NCBI RefSeq assembly: GCF_003206695.1
Contig: NZ_PZJN01000014.1
Coordinates: forward strand, 1 to 64,000
From: Salinicola halophyticus
GTDB taxonomy: Bacteria; Pseudomonadota; Gammaproteobacteria; Pseudomonadales; Halomonadaceae
Length of the DNA stretch: 64,000 bases
Reading direction: 5' to 3'
Below the pieces are notes generated by a model. That model made no database searches and was not told the DNA's origin. It worked only from the letters and a program-made list of their open reading frames with translations. Below, one piece after another: positions 1-7,908 of this stretch. Each line of letters starts with the position of its first letter. Position 1 is the first letter of the stretch. Both the position numbers and the translations under genes were made by a program.

Positions 1-639
1 CAGCCCCAGCGACAGCGACAGCCCGAGAACGGCGTCGCGGGGAAGCTGGCCGACGCCGGAAGGCGTGCCGGTCAAAATCACGTCACCCGGTTCGAGGGTG
101 AAGGTGCGGGTCATCTCCTCGAGCAGCGCCGGCAGGCCGAACAGCATGTCGCTGGTCTTGCCGCTCTGCTGGCGCTGGCCGTTGATATCGAGATGGAAAG
201 TCACCGCTTCCCAGTCGACCTCGCCTTCCACCGGCACGAAGCGTGACAGCGGGCAGGCGCCGTCGAAGGCCTTGGCCCGCTCCCACGGATGGCCTTTCTC
301 CTTGAGCGCGGACTGCACGTCGCGCAGGGTCAGATCCAGCGCCAATCCCGCGCCGATCACGCCGCTCATCGCATCTTCCGCGCTGACCTGGCTCATGCGC
401 TTGCCGATCAACAGCGCCAGTTCGGTCTCGAAGTGCACGTCGCCATGGCTGAATTGGCGTTCGATCGGGTCTTCGAGCTCGACGGCGCTGGTCGACGGCT
501 TGATGAACAGGATCGGCGACGTCGGCACCGGATTGTTGAGTTCCTTGGCGTGTTCGGCGTAGTTACGCCCCACGCAGAGAATCTTGCCCAGCGGCAGGCC
601 GGTCTCGAGACCGTCGGTAAATCGGGTGATGAATGGCAT
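1..639 (-). CDS. Fumarylacetoacetate hydrolase family protein (3' end outside window)
   Basis: The reverse strand reads without a stop from an ATG at 639 to the window edge (213 codons), so the C-terminus is missing. The translation begins MPFITRFTDGLETGLPLGKI and continues with the family hallmarks CVGRNYAEHAKEL, a metal-site FETELALLIG segment, and near the edge GDVILTGTPSGVGQL. These match the FAH/YcgM (fumarylpyruvate hydrolase, acylpyruvase) family, which cleaves C-C bonds or tautomerises beta-diketo acids with a divalent metal. The exact substrate cannot be told from the sequence. The next gene upstream, ectD, is on the same strand, but a hairpin separates them, so co-transcription is not implied. 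Confidence 0.88.
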   Translation of the reverse strand, partial: MPFITRFTDGLETGLPLGKILCVGRNYAEHAKELNNPVPTSPILFIKPSTSAVELEDPIERQFSHGDVHFETELALLIGKRMSQVSAEDAMSGVIGAGLALDLTLRDVQSALKEKGHPWERAKAFDGACPLSRFVPVEGEVDWEAVTFHLDINGQRQQSGKTSDMLFGLPALLEEMTRTFTLEPGDVILTGTPSGVGQLPRDAVLGLSLSLGL

Positions 640-670
640 GGCGAGCTCCAGGGCAAAGGCGATGACCGTA

Positions 671-695
671 AACGAAAGAAGCCGCCGCTGGCGGC
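671..695 (-). terminator. Hairpin terminator downstream of ectD
   Basis: A GCCGCC-gct-GGCGGC stem (681-695) is followed on the minus strand by a T-rich run (TTCTTTCGTT, 680-671). It lies about 115 bases after the ectD stop and before the FAH-family gene, so it probably ends the ectD transcript. Confidence 0.5.
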
Positions 696-809
696 GACTC
701 AGCGAGTCTACCTCCAACGGCGGCTTATGGCATCAGCCCGAGCTGCCGCGAATCATTACCTCTCGAAAGCGGTTCGCGGCGAGATCACTGTAGCCCTCGC
801 ACTGCTGTC

Positions 810-1760
810 TTAGTGCGTGTCCTGCTGCGGCGTCCACACTTCGTCCGGCTGGTGAGCCAGGAACGAAGGCCGCTCCTTCTTGGCGCCGAACGGCTGCACG
901 CAGGCGTTATCGCGACGGTTGTAGACGAAAAACGCGTTGCTGCGCGGATCCGGCGACATGTTGGCGTTGGAACCATGCAGCGTGTTGCAGTCGAACATCA
1001 ACAGCCCGCCAGCGGCGCCAGTGGGCGCTTCGATACCGCGCTGCTCGATCAACTCACGTAGCGCGTCGTTGCTCGGCACGCCGAGTTCCTGCTGCTTCAA
1101 CGACTGCTTGTGGTTGTCGTCCGGCGTTTCGCCCAGGCAGTGCACGAATACCTTGTGCGAACCGGGGATCAGCATCAGCGGACCGTTGAAATGATGGTTG
1201 TCCGTCAACACGATGGAAGCGCTGACGGCGTGCATCCCCGGCATGCCATCTTCGGCGTGCCAGGTTTCGAAGTCCGAGTGCCAGTTGAAGCCCTTGCCGT
1301 GGAAGCCGGGCTTGTAGTTGATCCGCGACTGATGCACGTAGACATCGCCACCGACGATCTGGCGAGCACGGCCGACCATTCGCGCATCGTTCGCCAGCTC
1401 GGCGAAGCGCTGCGACAGATGATGAATGGCGAACAGCGAACGGATTTCATGGCTGCGCGGTTCGGTGATCGAGAAATCGCGATCACGAAAGTCGTCCCGG
1501 TCGAGCATGACGGCCAGTTCGGCGCACAGCTCGTCGAGTTCTGCCTGACCCAGGAAGTTGGGTTCGAAAAGAAATCCATCGCGTTCGAAACGATTCAGTT
1601 GCTCGTCGTTCAGCGGGCCATCGAGATGGCGGCCCTTGACGACGTCCTCCTGCCGTTGTTGCCAGAGCGCGTCCTGCGGCTGGCGCAAACGAGTCGGGTA
1701 GCGATCCTGCTCCGTCCACGTGGAATTCTGGGTTTTGGGGGATGCGGTCTGTACTGACAT
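810..1760 (-). CDS. ectD: Ectoine hydroxylase EctD
   Basis: EctD is a non-haem Fe(II)/2-oxoglutarate dioxygenase that converts the compatible solute ectoine to 5-hydroxyectoine in the cytoplasm. The 316-residue protein has the usual family length and carries the EctD signature FNWHSDFETWHAEDGMPG (residues 158-175). The iron ligands are visible as H161 and D163 (HxD) and the distal H262 in the CNTLHGSN segment. The start ATG has a strong GGAGGTG site seven bases upstream (1767-1773). No ectABC genes are in the window, so ectD stands apart from the ectoine synthesis operon here, as in several Halomonadaceae. The long upstream gap suggests its own promoter. Confidence 0.97.
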   Translation of the reverse strand: MSVQTASPKTQNSTWTEQDRYPTRLRQPQDALWQQRQEDVVKGRHLDGPLNDEQLNRFERDGFLFEPNFLGQAELDELCAELAVMLDRDDFRDRDFSITEPRSHEIRSLFAIHHLSQRFAELANDARMVGRARQIVGGDVYVHQSRINYKPGFHGKGFNWHSDFETWHAEDGMPGMHAVSASIVLTDNHHFNGPLMLIPGSHKVFVHCLGETPDDNHKQSLKQQELGVPSNDALRELIEQRGIEAPTGAAGGLLMFDCNTLHGSNANMSPDPRSNAFFVYNRRDNACVQPFGAKKERPSFLAHQPDEVWTPQQDTH

Positions 1761-2147
1761 CCAATCACCTCCGAGTTTGTGATCAGGTTTCAGATCCAGT
1801 CCTAGGTGCGGTGCACCATGGGATAACGCTAGGCGCTAAACTTGATTAGGAAAGGGTCAATAAATCCTCAGCTGTTTTTCAGTGGGATACTCATCCTAGA
1901 AAAGAGTACGGGAATTTCAATACTCCGACAGTCGGAGCCGATGGCTCTCGTCTAGTGCATCCACGGTGCCAGCCGGCGTTCGCAGTCACGATAACTTATG
2001 TCAATTCCGGCCAAATGAGCGTCAGATCGGCTCAGATCAGGACACGCGAACGCCATCGTCCGTTCATCACCACGTCATACGGTCGCGCCAGACTACCGCC
2101 CACGAAACGACGATGCTCAAAACCTTCACCCTCTCCAGAGGTGCGTC
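1761..2147. other. Intergenic region between divergent ectD and zinc-ribbon gene
   Basis: About 390 bases without a convincing gene. It must hold the promoters for ectD (leftward) and the small zinc-ribbon gene (rightward). A perfect 6-3-6 inverted repeat, CTCCGA-cag-TCGGAG, sits at 1923-1937. Just before the rightward start there is weak similarity to the region preceding the paralogous gene at 12071. Confidence 0.6.
1833..1860 (-). promoter_or_regulatory. Candidate ectD promoter
   Basis: On the minus strand TTGACC (1860-1855) is followed after 16 bases by TAGCGC (1838-1833). The -35 is good and the -10 is poor and G/C-containing, a pattern reported for some osmotically induced promoters. 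This is an inference from spacing and similarity only. Confidence 0.3.
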
Positions 2148-2354
2148 ATGATTCGCGTCACGCTCGATCTCACCTGCTCGATCTGCGACCACGACCAGTT
2201 CTTTCTCCCGATACGCGCCGAGGAGAGACAACAGGTGCGATGCGCCAACTGTGCCGCATTCAAGTGCTATTCCGCGGATCTGGAAAAAGCGATGATCGCC
2301 CTGTCTCGCGACCGGAAACGTCGTTGCGGACACGGGCACGCCAACGCCGCGTGA
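2148..2354 (+). CDS. Small zinc-ribbon protein (paralogue of the protein at 12071)
   Basis: A 68-residue protein with two CxxC knuckles: CSIC at residues 10-13 and CANC about 20 residues on, followed by a further Cys in AFKC. This spacing fits a single zinc ribbon. It is closely similar to the 64-residue product at 12071-12265: both start MI(R/K)VTLDLTCS(I/V)C and share VRCANC(A/S)AFKC and DLEKA, then diverge in a short tail. A purine-rich AGAGGTG lies just upstream of the ATG. No function is recognised. Such mini-ribbons often bind nucleic acid or partner proteins, but nothing here decides this. Unlike its paralogue it lacks an intact upstream partner gene. Confidence 0.75.
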   Translation: MIRVTLDLTCSICDHDQFFLPIRAEERQQVRCANCAAFKCYSADLEKAMIALSRDRKRRCGHGHANAA

Positions 2355-2432
2355 TGGCCCGCGCGACGGTTTGAGGGTCAAGTTCAGGCGGGTGACACCC
2401 AAGACAGGCCGAGGCGGTTCACCGCACGGCGA

Positions 2433-2750
2433 TCAATCCCGAGCCGAGGACCGGTGCCCCGCTTCACCGGAAGTGTCGTCTCGGGGCTGGCGGGATCCCG
2501 GCATTTGCCGGGCCGTGGGTTCCCAATCGCGGTAGGGCCGCATCGGCTTGACCACCGAGTCGCGATAGAAAGAGACGAAGGGCTCATTGATCAGCGGTGA
2601 ATGCGCTTTCGGTACATCGCCGAACTCGCAGCGGAAATTGGCGCAACCCGTGGTCGACTCGGCGCCCGTCTCGCTAGCCCAGGCAATTCCCCAGCCCGTG
2701 CCCCCGCTCATCATCCAGCCCACGATCAGGCAACATCCGAGGGTTTTCAT
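2433..2750 (-). CDS. Hypothetical secreted small protein
   Basis: A 105-residue reading frame with a plausible N-terminal signal peptide: MKTLG, a hydrophobic core to about residue 24, and an AWA-SE cleavage site. The mature part contains two cysteines (CANFRCEFG) that could form a disulfide, then a proline- and charge-rich tail. No family is recognised. The upstream GGATGGGG is a weak ribosome-binding site. A small periplasmic protein is the best reading, but the C-terminal third looks like low-constraint sequence. Confidence 0.45.
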   Translation of the reverse strand: MKTLGCCLIVGWMMSGGTGWGIAWASETGAESTTGCANFRCEFGDVPKAHSPLINEPFVSFYRDSVVKPMRPYRDWEPTARQMPGSRQPRDDTSGEAGHRSSARD

Positions 2751-2928
2751 GGCATCCCCATCCCGTTGATCCGCCGACGTGGATTCGCCAGTCTTGCCGG
2801 AAGCACGACGAAAACCCCGAGTGTAGGGAGAGCCAGCGGCCGCTGCCGCCTGAAAGGTGTAGTACCCGGAACGCGAGAAGGGTGAGAAATCGAAGCCGCC
2901 GCTGCGGCAATTGCGCGAACCGCGCGCC

Positions 2929-3465
2929 CTACCACCAGTGCAGCGGATAGCGGCGATGCCGTGCCAGATTATTGATCAGCACCGCAATCAGCAGCATCAG
3001 CAGACAGCCGGTCGCGACCGGAAAGAACGCGTAGGACCAGCCCAGCGTATGGAGTTCCCCGGAACCGATCACCGCGATCAGCGCCGTCGCCCCACCCGGC
3101 GGATGCAGCGTATGGGTCAGCTGCATGAGCAGGATCGAGGTCGACACTGCCACCGCCGCCGCGACCCAGCTATCACCGAGCAGCTTCCAGACCAGCACGC
3201 CGCACAGCGCCGAGAGCACATTGCCGAACAGCACGTTACGCGGCTGGGCCAGCGGGCTTTCCGGCGCGGCATACAGCAGCACTGAGGTCGCCCCGAAAGA
3301 GCCGACCATCAGAAGCGAATGGGTTTGAAGCGACTGAGCGCTCACCCAACCGACGCCTGCCATGCCCAGAAACGCCCCCAGCCACGACCAGATGGCATCG
3401 CGCCAATCCGGTGCCTTCCGGTTCGGTGGCGAGCCCTTCATCTTGCCGAGATATCGTTTGACCAT
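2929..3465 (-). CDS. HPP family integral membrane protein
   Basis: A 178-residue protein with four predicted membrane helices after a basic N-terminus. It has the family-defining HPP motif in HTLHPPGGATAL (about residues 116-127), followed by a last helix rich in Leu. HPP proteins occur in bacteria and plant chloroplasts; a plant and cyanobacterial member has been linked to nitrite transport, but most bacterial members are uncharacterised. The gene lies downstream of the EgtB-like gene on the same strand with about 120 bases between, so it may share or follow its transcript. The start is supported by the transmembrane layout more than by the weak ribosome-binding site. Confidence 0.85.
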   Translation of the reverse strand: MVKRYLGKMKGSPPNRKAPDWRDAIWSWLGAFLGMAGVGWVSAQSLQTHSLLMVGSFGATSVLLYAAPESPLAQPRNVLFGNVLSALCGVLVWKLLGDSWVAAAVAVSTSILLMQLTHTLHPPGGATALIAVIGSGELHTLGWSYAFFPVATGCLLMLLIAVLINNLARHRRYPLHWW

Positions 3466-3586
3466 CGTGACGCTGGGACCAGTAAAAAAAGGAGCGCTAT
3501 AGTGCCACTCGTCACCGGTTCCGCCAAATGGCGTCTAACGTCTACCGACCGCGAATTCTGACAACGCCTCTGTGCTAATCCCGCCG

Positions 3587-4879
3587 CTATTCTGACGTCG
3601 GGAGATCCCTGGCCAGGCGGAAACCGGAAAAAGCCCAACGGGCATGCGGGGGGAAGAAGTTTCGATAAGTGGGACGGATATGATCTTCCGGCGTTACGCA
3701 ACAGCCGCCACGGAGAATCATCTGCCCGGACATGAACTTGCCGTTGTACTCGCCAAGGCTCCCCGGCAACTTCTTGAACCCTGGATAAGGCCGATAGGCA
3801 CTGCCGGTCCATTCCCAGACATCGCCGAACATCTGCCCCGGCACGTCCCTGGGCGCCGCAGCAGCAACCGGCTGCAAATGGTCCCGCTCGATGAAATTAC
3901 CCAGCATGGGGACCTCTCGCGCGACCGTTTCCCACTCGGCTTCGGTCGGCAGCCGGGCGCCGGCCCACTGGGCATAGGCGTCGGCCTCGAAGAAACTGAC
4001 GTGACAGACCGGCGCATTCAGATCGACCGGCACCAGGCCGCCGAGGGTAAAGTGATGCCAGGCGCCATCGCGTTCGACCCAATAGAGCGGTGACTTCCAG
4101 CCTTCGGCCTTGACCGTGGCCCAGCCGTCCGCCAGCCAGGCATCGGGCTTGTCGTATCCTCCCGCCTGCATGAACTCGAGAAACTCGCCATTAGTCACCG
4201 GACGGTCGGCGATCTGGAAAGCTTCGACGAACTGACGGTGCCGGCCCATCTCGTTGTCGTAGGCAAAACCCTCCTCGGTTTCGTCATGGCCAATCAGCCG
4301 AATCCCGGCGGGATAGCCATGCCACCGGAGTTCGCCGGACTCGTGTGCGGGCGCCGGCGCCAGGTCGTCTCGGTAAACGGCGCCGAGCGGGTTCTGAGCC
4401 AGAATATGCTTGATATCCATGAACAGCAGCTCCTGATGCTGCTGCTCGTGAGGTAGCCCCAATTCGACACGGCGGAGGATCTCCTCGACATGGGCTTGCG
4501 GGGGTTCCTCGAGAAGTTCCTGCATCGCCCGGTCGATATGAGCCCGGTAGCGATAGACGTCGTCGACGGTCGGCCTAGAAATCATGCCGCGGTCGGAGCG
4601 CGGAAACGGTACGCCATGCGTCTCGTAATAAGAGTTGAACAGGTAGTCGTAGGCGGGATCGAGGGTCTGATAAGCGGGGTGAAAAGGCTTGAGGATAAAG
4701 GCTTCGAAGAACCAGCTGACATGGGCGAGATGCCACTTGGGCGGGCTGACGTCCGGCATGCTCTGCACGATGTAGTCTTCCTTGTGCAGCGGCGCGCAGA
4801 TCGCTTCGGTGGCGGCTCGAACACGCTGATAACGACGCAACCATTCCTTGGCATGGAACGTGTCGGACGTCTCCCTCAT
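3587..4879 (-). CDS. egtB: EgtB-type sulfoxide synthase (ergothioneine biosynthesis family)
   Basis: EgtB enzymes use iron and oxygen to join a cysteine or glutamylcysteine thiol to trimethyl-histidine in ergothioneine synthesis. From the ATG at 4879 the protein is 430 residues, the normal length. The N-terminal DinB-like domain shows KWHLAHVSWFFE (H50, H53) and HEQQHQE (H144, H148), the expected iron ligands. The C-terminal formylglycine-generating-enzyme-like domain ends with ILRGGCCVTPEDHIRPTYRN and NFFPPHARWAFSG. The frame is open back to a TTG at 5032, but that extension uses rare codons and lacks a good ribosome-binding site, whereas AGGAA sits just before the paired ATGs at 4882 and 4879. 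No egtD methyltransferase is adjacent, so the substrate stays open. Confidence 0.9.
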   Translation of the reverse strand: MRETSDTFHAKEWLRRYQRVRAATEAICAPLHKEDYIVQSMPDVSPPKWHLAHVSWFFEAFILKPFHPAYQTLDPAYDYLFNSYYETHGVPFPRSDRGMISRPTVDDVYRYRAHIDRAMQELLEEPPQAHVEEILRRVELGLPHEQQHQELLFMDIKHILAQNPLGAVYRDDLAPAPAHESGELRWHGYPAGIRLIGHDETEEGFAYDNEMGRHRQFVEAFQIADRPVTNGEFLEFMQAGGYDKPDAWLADGWATVKAEGWKSPLYWVERDGAWHHFTLGGLVPVDLNAPVCHVSFFEADAYAQWAGARLPTEAEWETVAREVPMLGNFIERDHLQPVAAAAPRDVPGQMFGDVWEWTGSAYRPYPGFKKLPGSLGEYNGKFMSGQMILRGGCCVTPEDHIRPTYRNFFPPHARWAFSGFRLARDLPTSE

Positions 4880-5595
4880 CATTTCCTGGCTCTGTGGCAC
4901 CGGATTCCCTCCCAAACGGCTCCATGGATTTCTATCGGGCGAACGCTCGGCAACGACTATCACGGCCCTCGTCCGCTCGCCCAACAGCTCCTTAACGATA
5001 GCCCCGGAATTGGAGGACGTCATTGTCACCAAGGCAACGATGCGTAAGTCAAAATGACGGCAGGGGGTATCGAGGGTTTCAGCGAACGCCGGTCGAGGCG
5101 TTTCCTCTAAGCATCGAAGACCACAGCGCTATGCCAATTCAGGGTCTCAGCCACAAAAAACCGTCGGATTTGGCGGTTTTAGAGCATCGTCATTCACTCA
5201 GGAATCATCACCGATGGCTCGGTGGCGGGAAGCGGGCTAACCAACAATCTACGCATTACTAATTCGCCCTGAAACTGGTCAGTCGCCGTCTTTTAATGTA
5301 AAAACAACCAGTTATGGAAGCATAAGCTGTCAACGCACGTCTCTGAGCGTCAACGCGGTTGAAAACTGGTTGACACAGGCAGTCTAACTTAACTTTTTTT
5401 CCTACCTAGCTAAGATCTAGTCTAGCTGTACAGGCCTTGAAAGCAACGCGCTCTAGTATCCTATTGGACTTAACGTAGCTAAAACCATATAGTCAATGAA
5501 AGGCTGCGATAACACAGCAACACGATAGTCAAGAGCAATTGAATTACTGAAAAATATAGTTAAAGACTATCAAATTCAGCAATGAGGGTTTCCAA
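4880..5595. other. Gene-free, increasingly AT-rich border of an accessory island
   Basis: No convincing gene. An imperfect hairpin with A/T flanks (5155-5180, AACCG...CGGTTTT) may terminate transcription in either direction. From about 5260 the sequence becomes AT-rich and repetitive in short motifs: three copies of an AACTGGT/ACCAGTT core (5273-5279, 5309-5315, 5364-5370) and two GTCAACGC copies (5329-5336, 5349-5356). A TTGACA box occurs at 5371-5376 without a clear -10. The composition change marks the left edge of the island that runs to the tRNA-Thr gene. Confidence 0.55.
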
Positions 5596-5811
5596 ATGTC
5601 AATCGACACAATTGAACGCCCAATGACTCTCAAAGAGATTAAGTCGAGTAAAAAATCAATCCAGAAAGAATCTCGATCGTCTGCCAAAGTAATAGGTGGC
5701 TCTACTATTGTTGTGAGCTACGGCAAAGACTCTACCTCAGGCAAATTCAGTTCCTCTAAAAAGCAAAGTTCTTCTATTGAACGCTTCTTTAAGAGAAACA
5801 AGCTAGCATAA
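5596..5811 (+). CDS. Small basic Ser/Lys-rich hypothetical protein
   Basis: A 71-residue protein rich in Ser and Lys, with no membrane segment and no cysteine, ending ERFFKRNKLA. A GAGGG motif lies about nine bases before the ATG. The stop is ten bases before the TTG start of the next gene, so the two are probably one operon. Codon and base use is AT-rich like the two neighbouring island genes and unlike the flanking chromosome. No homologue is recognised; a DNA- or membrane-associating accessory peptide is possible, but this is only inference from charge. Confidence 0.55.
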   Translation: MSIDTIERPMTLKEIKSSKKSIQKESRSSAKVIGGSTIVVSYGKDSTSGKFSSSKKQSSSIERFFKRNKLA

Positions 5812-5821
5812 GGCAAACAGA

Positions 5822-6781
5822 TTGATCGGCCTTCTCGTAGTACCTATTCTAATTTGTGGCTACATCACAATTACGACCTTACCAAAAGAAAGAATAAGGA
5901 TCAGTCTTTATCAGGGTTGGTCTCTCTATCTACGAGCCGCAACGTATGGAACACTCATAGTCGCGACTGTATTTTTTATATTTTGTATAACCCTCCCTTC
6001 CCTGCCATTAAAATACCCCGAAATTGAAATATTCAGAAAAATACCTTCTCAAAGCGCTGTCAACCTCCTTGCGTCGTACATATTGAAAAACTCGAATCTG
6101 ACATTCAATATAGACGCTAAATCTATTCTCACGCTACAGATAATTTCACTTTCAACCATCTCTATTTGTAGTACCGCGTTTTTATCCATAACACTAAAGG
6201 TATTAGCGCTTCTATTCCCCAGAGTTTATCGCAAGAACCAGCAAACCATAGTCAACAAACTTGTCCAACAAAAATCGCCAATCGAGTATTCTTTGCTAAT
6301 TATTGCCGAAAAACTATCGCAAGACATTTTATACAATCAAAGAATGTCAAATCTAAGAAACATGGTGCTTGCCATGATTGAAAAAGACATCATAAAAAAA
6401 TCAGACCCTGAGTTCAATGACATCTTAGAAGAAGTGGAGCTTAGAGATCCTGACAAGTTTTCGTATGCTCTGATAACTTTAGACAATGGAAAATTCTACA
6501 TTGGCTGCCCGAAAATCATTCCTATACCTGACGAAGAAAGCATTTCTTCAAACTCGATATCCTTTTTGCCTATCATTTCTGGTTTCCGAGATGAAAAGCA
6601 AAATTTAGTGTTCACCACCAGGTATGATTTTGACATTGAACTTGACCGAGACATAGACTGCATCTCTATACCTCGATCAAATATCATTTCTGTTTCCAGC
6701 TTCAACTTCGAAACTTATTACCGGCTAAAAAACAACTCTTTACACTCGAAATTGACACGCCAACAAAGCCTGACTTTTTAA
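5822..6781 (+). CDS. Hypothetical multi-pass membrane protein of AT-rich island
   Basis: A 319-residue protein. Three hydrophobic segments are visible near residues 1-20, 38-60 and 105-135, then a cytosolic-looking C-terminal domain of about 180 residues with an LDNGKFYIG strand and a FLPIISGFRDE segment followed by FTTRYDFD. This small-domain pattern recalls uncharacterised membrane proteins of accessory islands, but I cannot assign a family with confidence. The start is TTG with AAGG eight bases upstream, overlapping the previous stop region. The gene overlaps the convergent DUF4145-type gene by four bases at their 3' ends. Base composition is strongly AT-rich, suggesting transfer. Confidence 0.7.
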   Translation: MIGLLVVPILICGYITITTLPKERIRISLYQGWSLYLRAATYGTLIVATVFFIFCITLPSLPLKYPEIEIFRKIPSQSAVNLLASYILKNSNLTFNIDAKSILTLQIISLSTISICSTAFLSITLKVLALLFPRVYRKNQQTIVNKLVQQKSPIEYSLLIIAEKLSQDILYNQRMSNLRNMVLAMIEKDIIKKSDPEFNDILEEVELRDPDKFSYALITLDNGKFYIGCPKIIPIPDEESISSNSISFLPIISGFRDEKQNLVFTTRYDFDIELDRDIDCISIPRSNIISVSSFNFETYYRLKNNSLHSKLTRQQSLTF

Positions 6782-7341
6782 CTGTCAGAGGGAGGAATCC
6801 TCGCCGGAAATTCATAAATAAATTTAAGCAGCATTTCTGCAAAAGAGACAAGCTCTACCGCATCCTCGCGCGTCATATCCACTATCTCGTGAGTAGCTTC
6901 GTTCCCTTTCTTTCTGATGTGATCAACCCAGCCTTTCCCATTTGGAGGCACATATCCATTTTCAGCAAGAAAATTCACGTAGAATATAAATGATTTTCCT
7001 GTCTCAGCCTTTTCCGACACAGCAAGGTTCATTAAAAGCTTTCTTGAGGTAAGTACAGACGCAGTGAATGCATTTATCGAAATACATCTTCTAGACTCAT
7101 TATAAAGCTTACTCACCTCATTGGGCACGCTTTCAACGCTATTCCCAGGTGCTATCCCAGGAACCTGCTCATAGCCATTAAAGAAAGTTGGCTTCTGACA
7201 ATTAGGACAGATTCTCAAACTGCAAACGTTAGGATGAATACCGTTCCTGTAAAACCCAGTTACTGAAGCGACAAACACCCCACAATACCCGCAAACAAGT
7301 TCTTTGCTGCCAATATTCGATAAATCTTCCCAATGATTCAT
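6778..7341 (-). CDS. DUF4145-type zinc-binding protein
   Basis: A 187-residue protein when started at the ATG at 7341, which has a GGGAG site five to six bases upstream; an in-frame start nine codons earlier is less well placed. The N-terminus holds two cysteine knuckles (CGYC and CSLRICPNC) that should bind zinc. The C-terminal part, with ESRRCISINAFTASVLTSRK, a KGWVDHIRKKGNEATHE segment and a final helix, matches the DUF4145 fold, a helical domain often found alone or fused in restriction and other defence loci. It is convergent with the membrane protein gene and shares its AT-rich composition. The function is not known; a role in an island-borne defence system is an inference. Confidence 0.75.
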   Translation of the reverse strand: MNHWEDLSNIGSKELVCGYCGVFVASVTGFYRNGIHPNVCSLRICPNCQKPTFFNGYEQVPGIAPGNSVESVPNEVSKLYNESRRCISINAFTASVLTSRKLLMNLAVSEKAETGKSFIFYVNFLAENGYVPPNGKGWVDHIRKKGNEATHEIVDMTREDAVELVSFAEMLLKFIYEFPARIPPSDS

Positions 7342-7552
7342 TTCACTCTCCCTTTCCCCGCCCAGCACTAATTCCCTGTTCCCTGGTCCGCTACTCGCTT
7401 TGCGATCCTGTCTCCGTTCCGATCGGCTTGAGCCGGCCTCAGTAACTTTTTGATACGTTTCAGGAAGCCTACCATAGCTCTGGGAAAATCGAGCTTACGA
7501 CAATGGACGCAAGCGAAACGCCATGGCCATCCTGATCCCGCACAGCGGATTA

Positions 7553-7582
7553 TAGCAGATTGCTATGCATATCAGATTGCTA
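7553..7582 (+). promoter_or_regulatory. Tandem palindromic operators upstream of higBA
   Basis: Two near-identical 13-base dyads sit in tandem: TAGCA-GAT-TGCTA (7553-7565) and TATCA-GAT-TGCTA (7570-7582), centres 17 bases apart. They lie about 35 bases before the toxin start and overlap a TGCTATAC extended -10-like element. This is the expected layout for autoregulation by a HigA antitoxin or HigBA complex. Confidence 0.6.
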
Positions 7583-7614
7583 TACCCTGCTCTCAACGCT
7601 ACAGGGAAGGTCGC

Positions 7615-7908
7615 ATGCACATCATCACCCAAAAGCGCATCTGGGAAGCCATGGGGACATGGCCACAGTCCTCGACCGCGCTAGAGTCGTGGTTTCGAAT
7701 CATGAAGGTCAGCGAACCGAAAGACTTCGCAGCGATGAAAGCTATCTTCCCTGCAATCGATAAGGTCGGCCGCCACCACATATTCGATATAGGCGGCAAT
7801 AAGATCAGGCTGATCGCCATCGTCCATTACCGGGCCAAACGGGTGTATATCCGCGACATCCTGGACCACAAAGAGTACGACAAGGGCAAATGGAGGAGTG
7901 ACACATGA
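7615..7908 (+). CDS. higB: HigB-type mRNA interferase toxin
   Basis: A 97-residue RelE-superfamily toxin of the HigB type, starting MHIITQKRIWEAM with GGGAAGG upstream of the ATG. The family features are seen: a RLIAIVHYRAKRVYIRDILDH core strand-helix pattern near residues 65-85 and a C-terminal HKEYDKGKW. HigB toxins cut mRNA at the translating ribosome and are neutralised by HigA. The stop overlaps the antitoxin start by four bases (ATGA), so the two are translationally coupled, with the toxin first as is usual for higBA. The frame is open further upstream, but that part crosses the operator region and is not coding. Confidence 0.92.
   Translation: MHIITQKRIWEAMGTWPQSSTALESWFRIMKVSEPKDFAAMKAIFPAIDKVGRHHIFDIGGNKIRLIAIVHYRAKRVYIRDILDHKEYDKGKWRSDT

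Noticed and set aside
2067..2402. A 111-codon minus-strand frame opposite the zinc-ribbon gene at 2148
   Set aside because: The plus-strand gene has a conserved paralogue at 12071; the antisense frame has none.
4880..5032. N-terminal extension of EgtB from a TTG start at 5032
   Set aside because: The extension has rare codons, no ribosome-binding site and no family similarity; the ATG at 4879 gives the usual length.
5145..5185. Possible attachment site or tRNA-like fragment at the left island edge
   Set aside because: The AACCG/CGGTTTT hairpin is only a weak terminator-like dyad; it does not match the tRNA-Thr 3' end at 8450.
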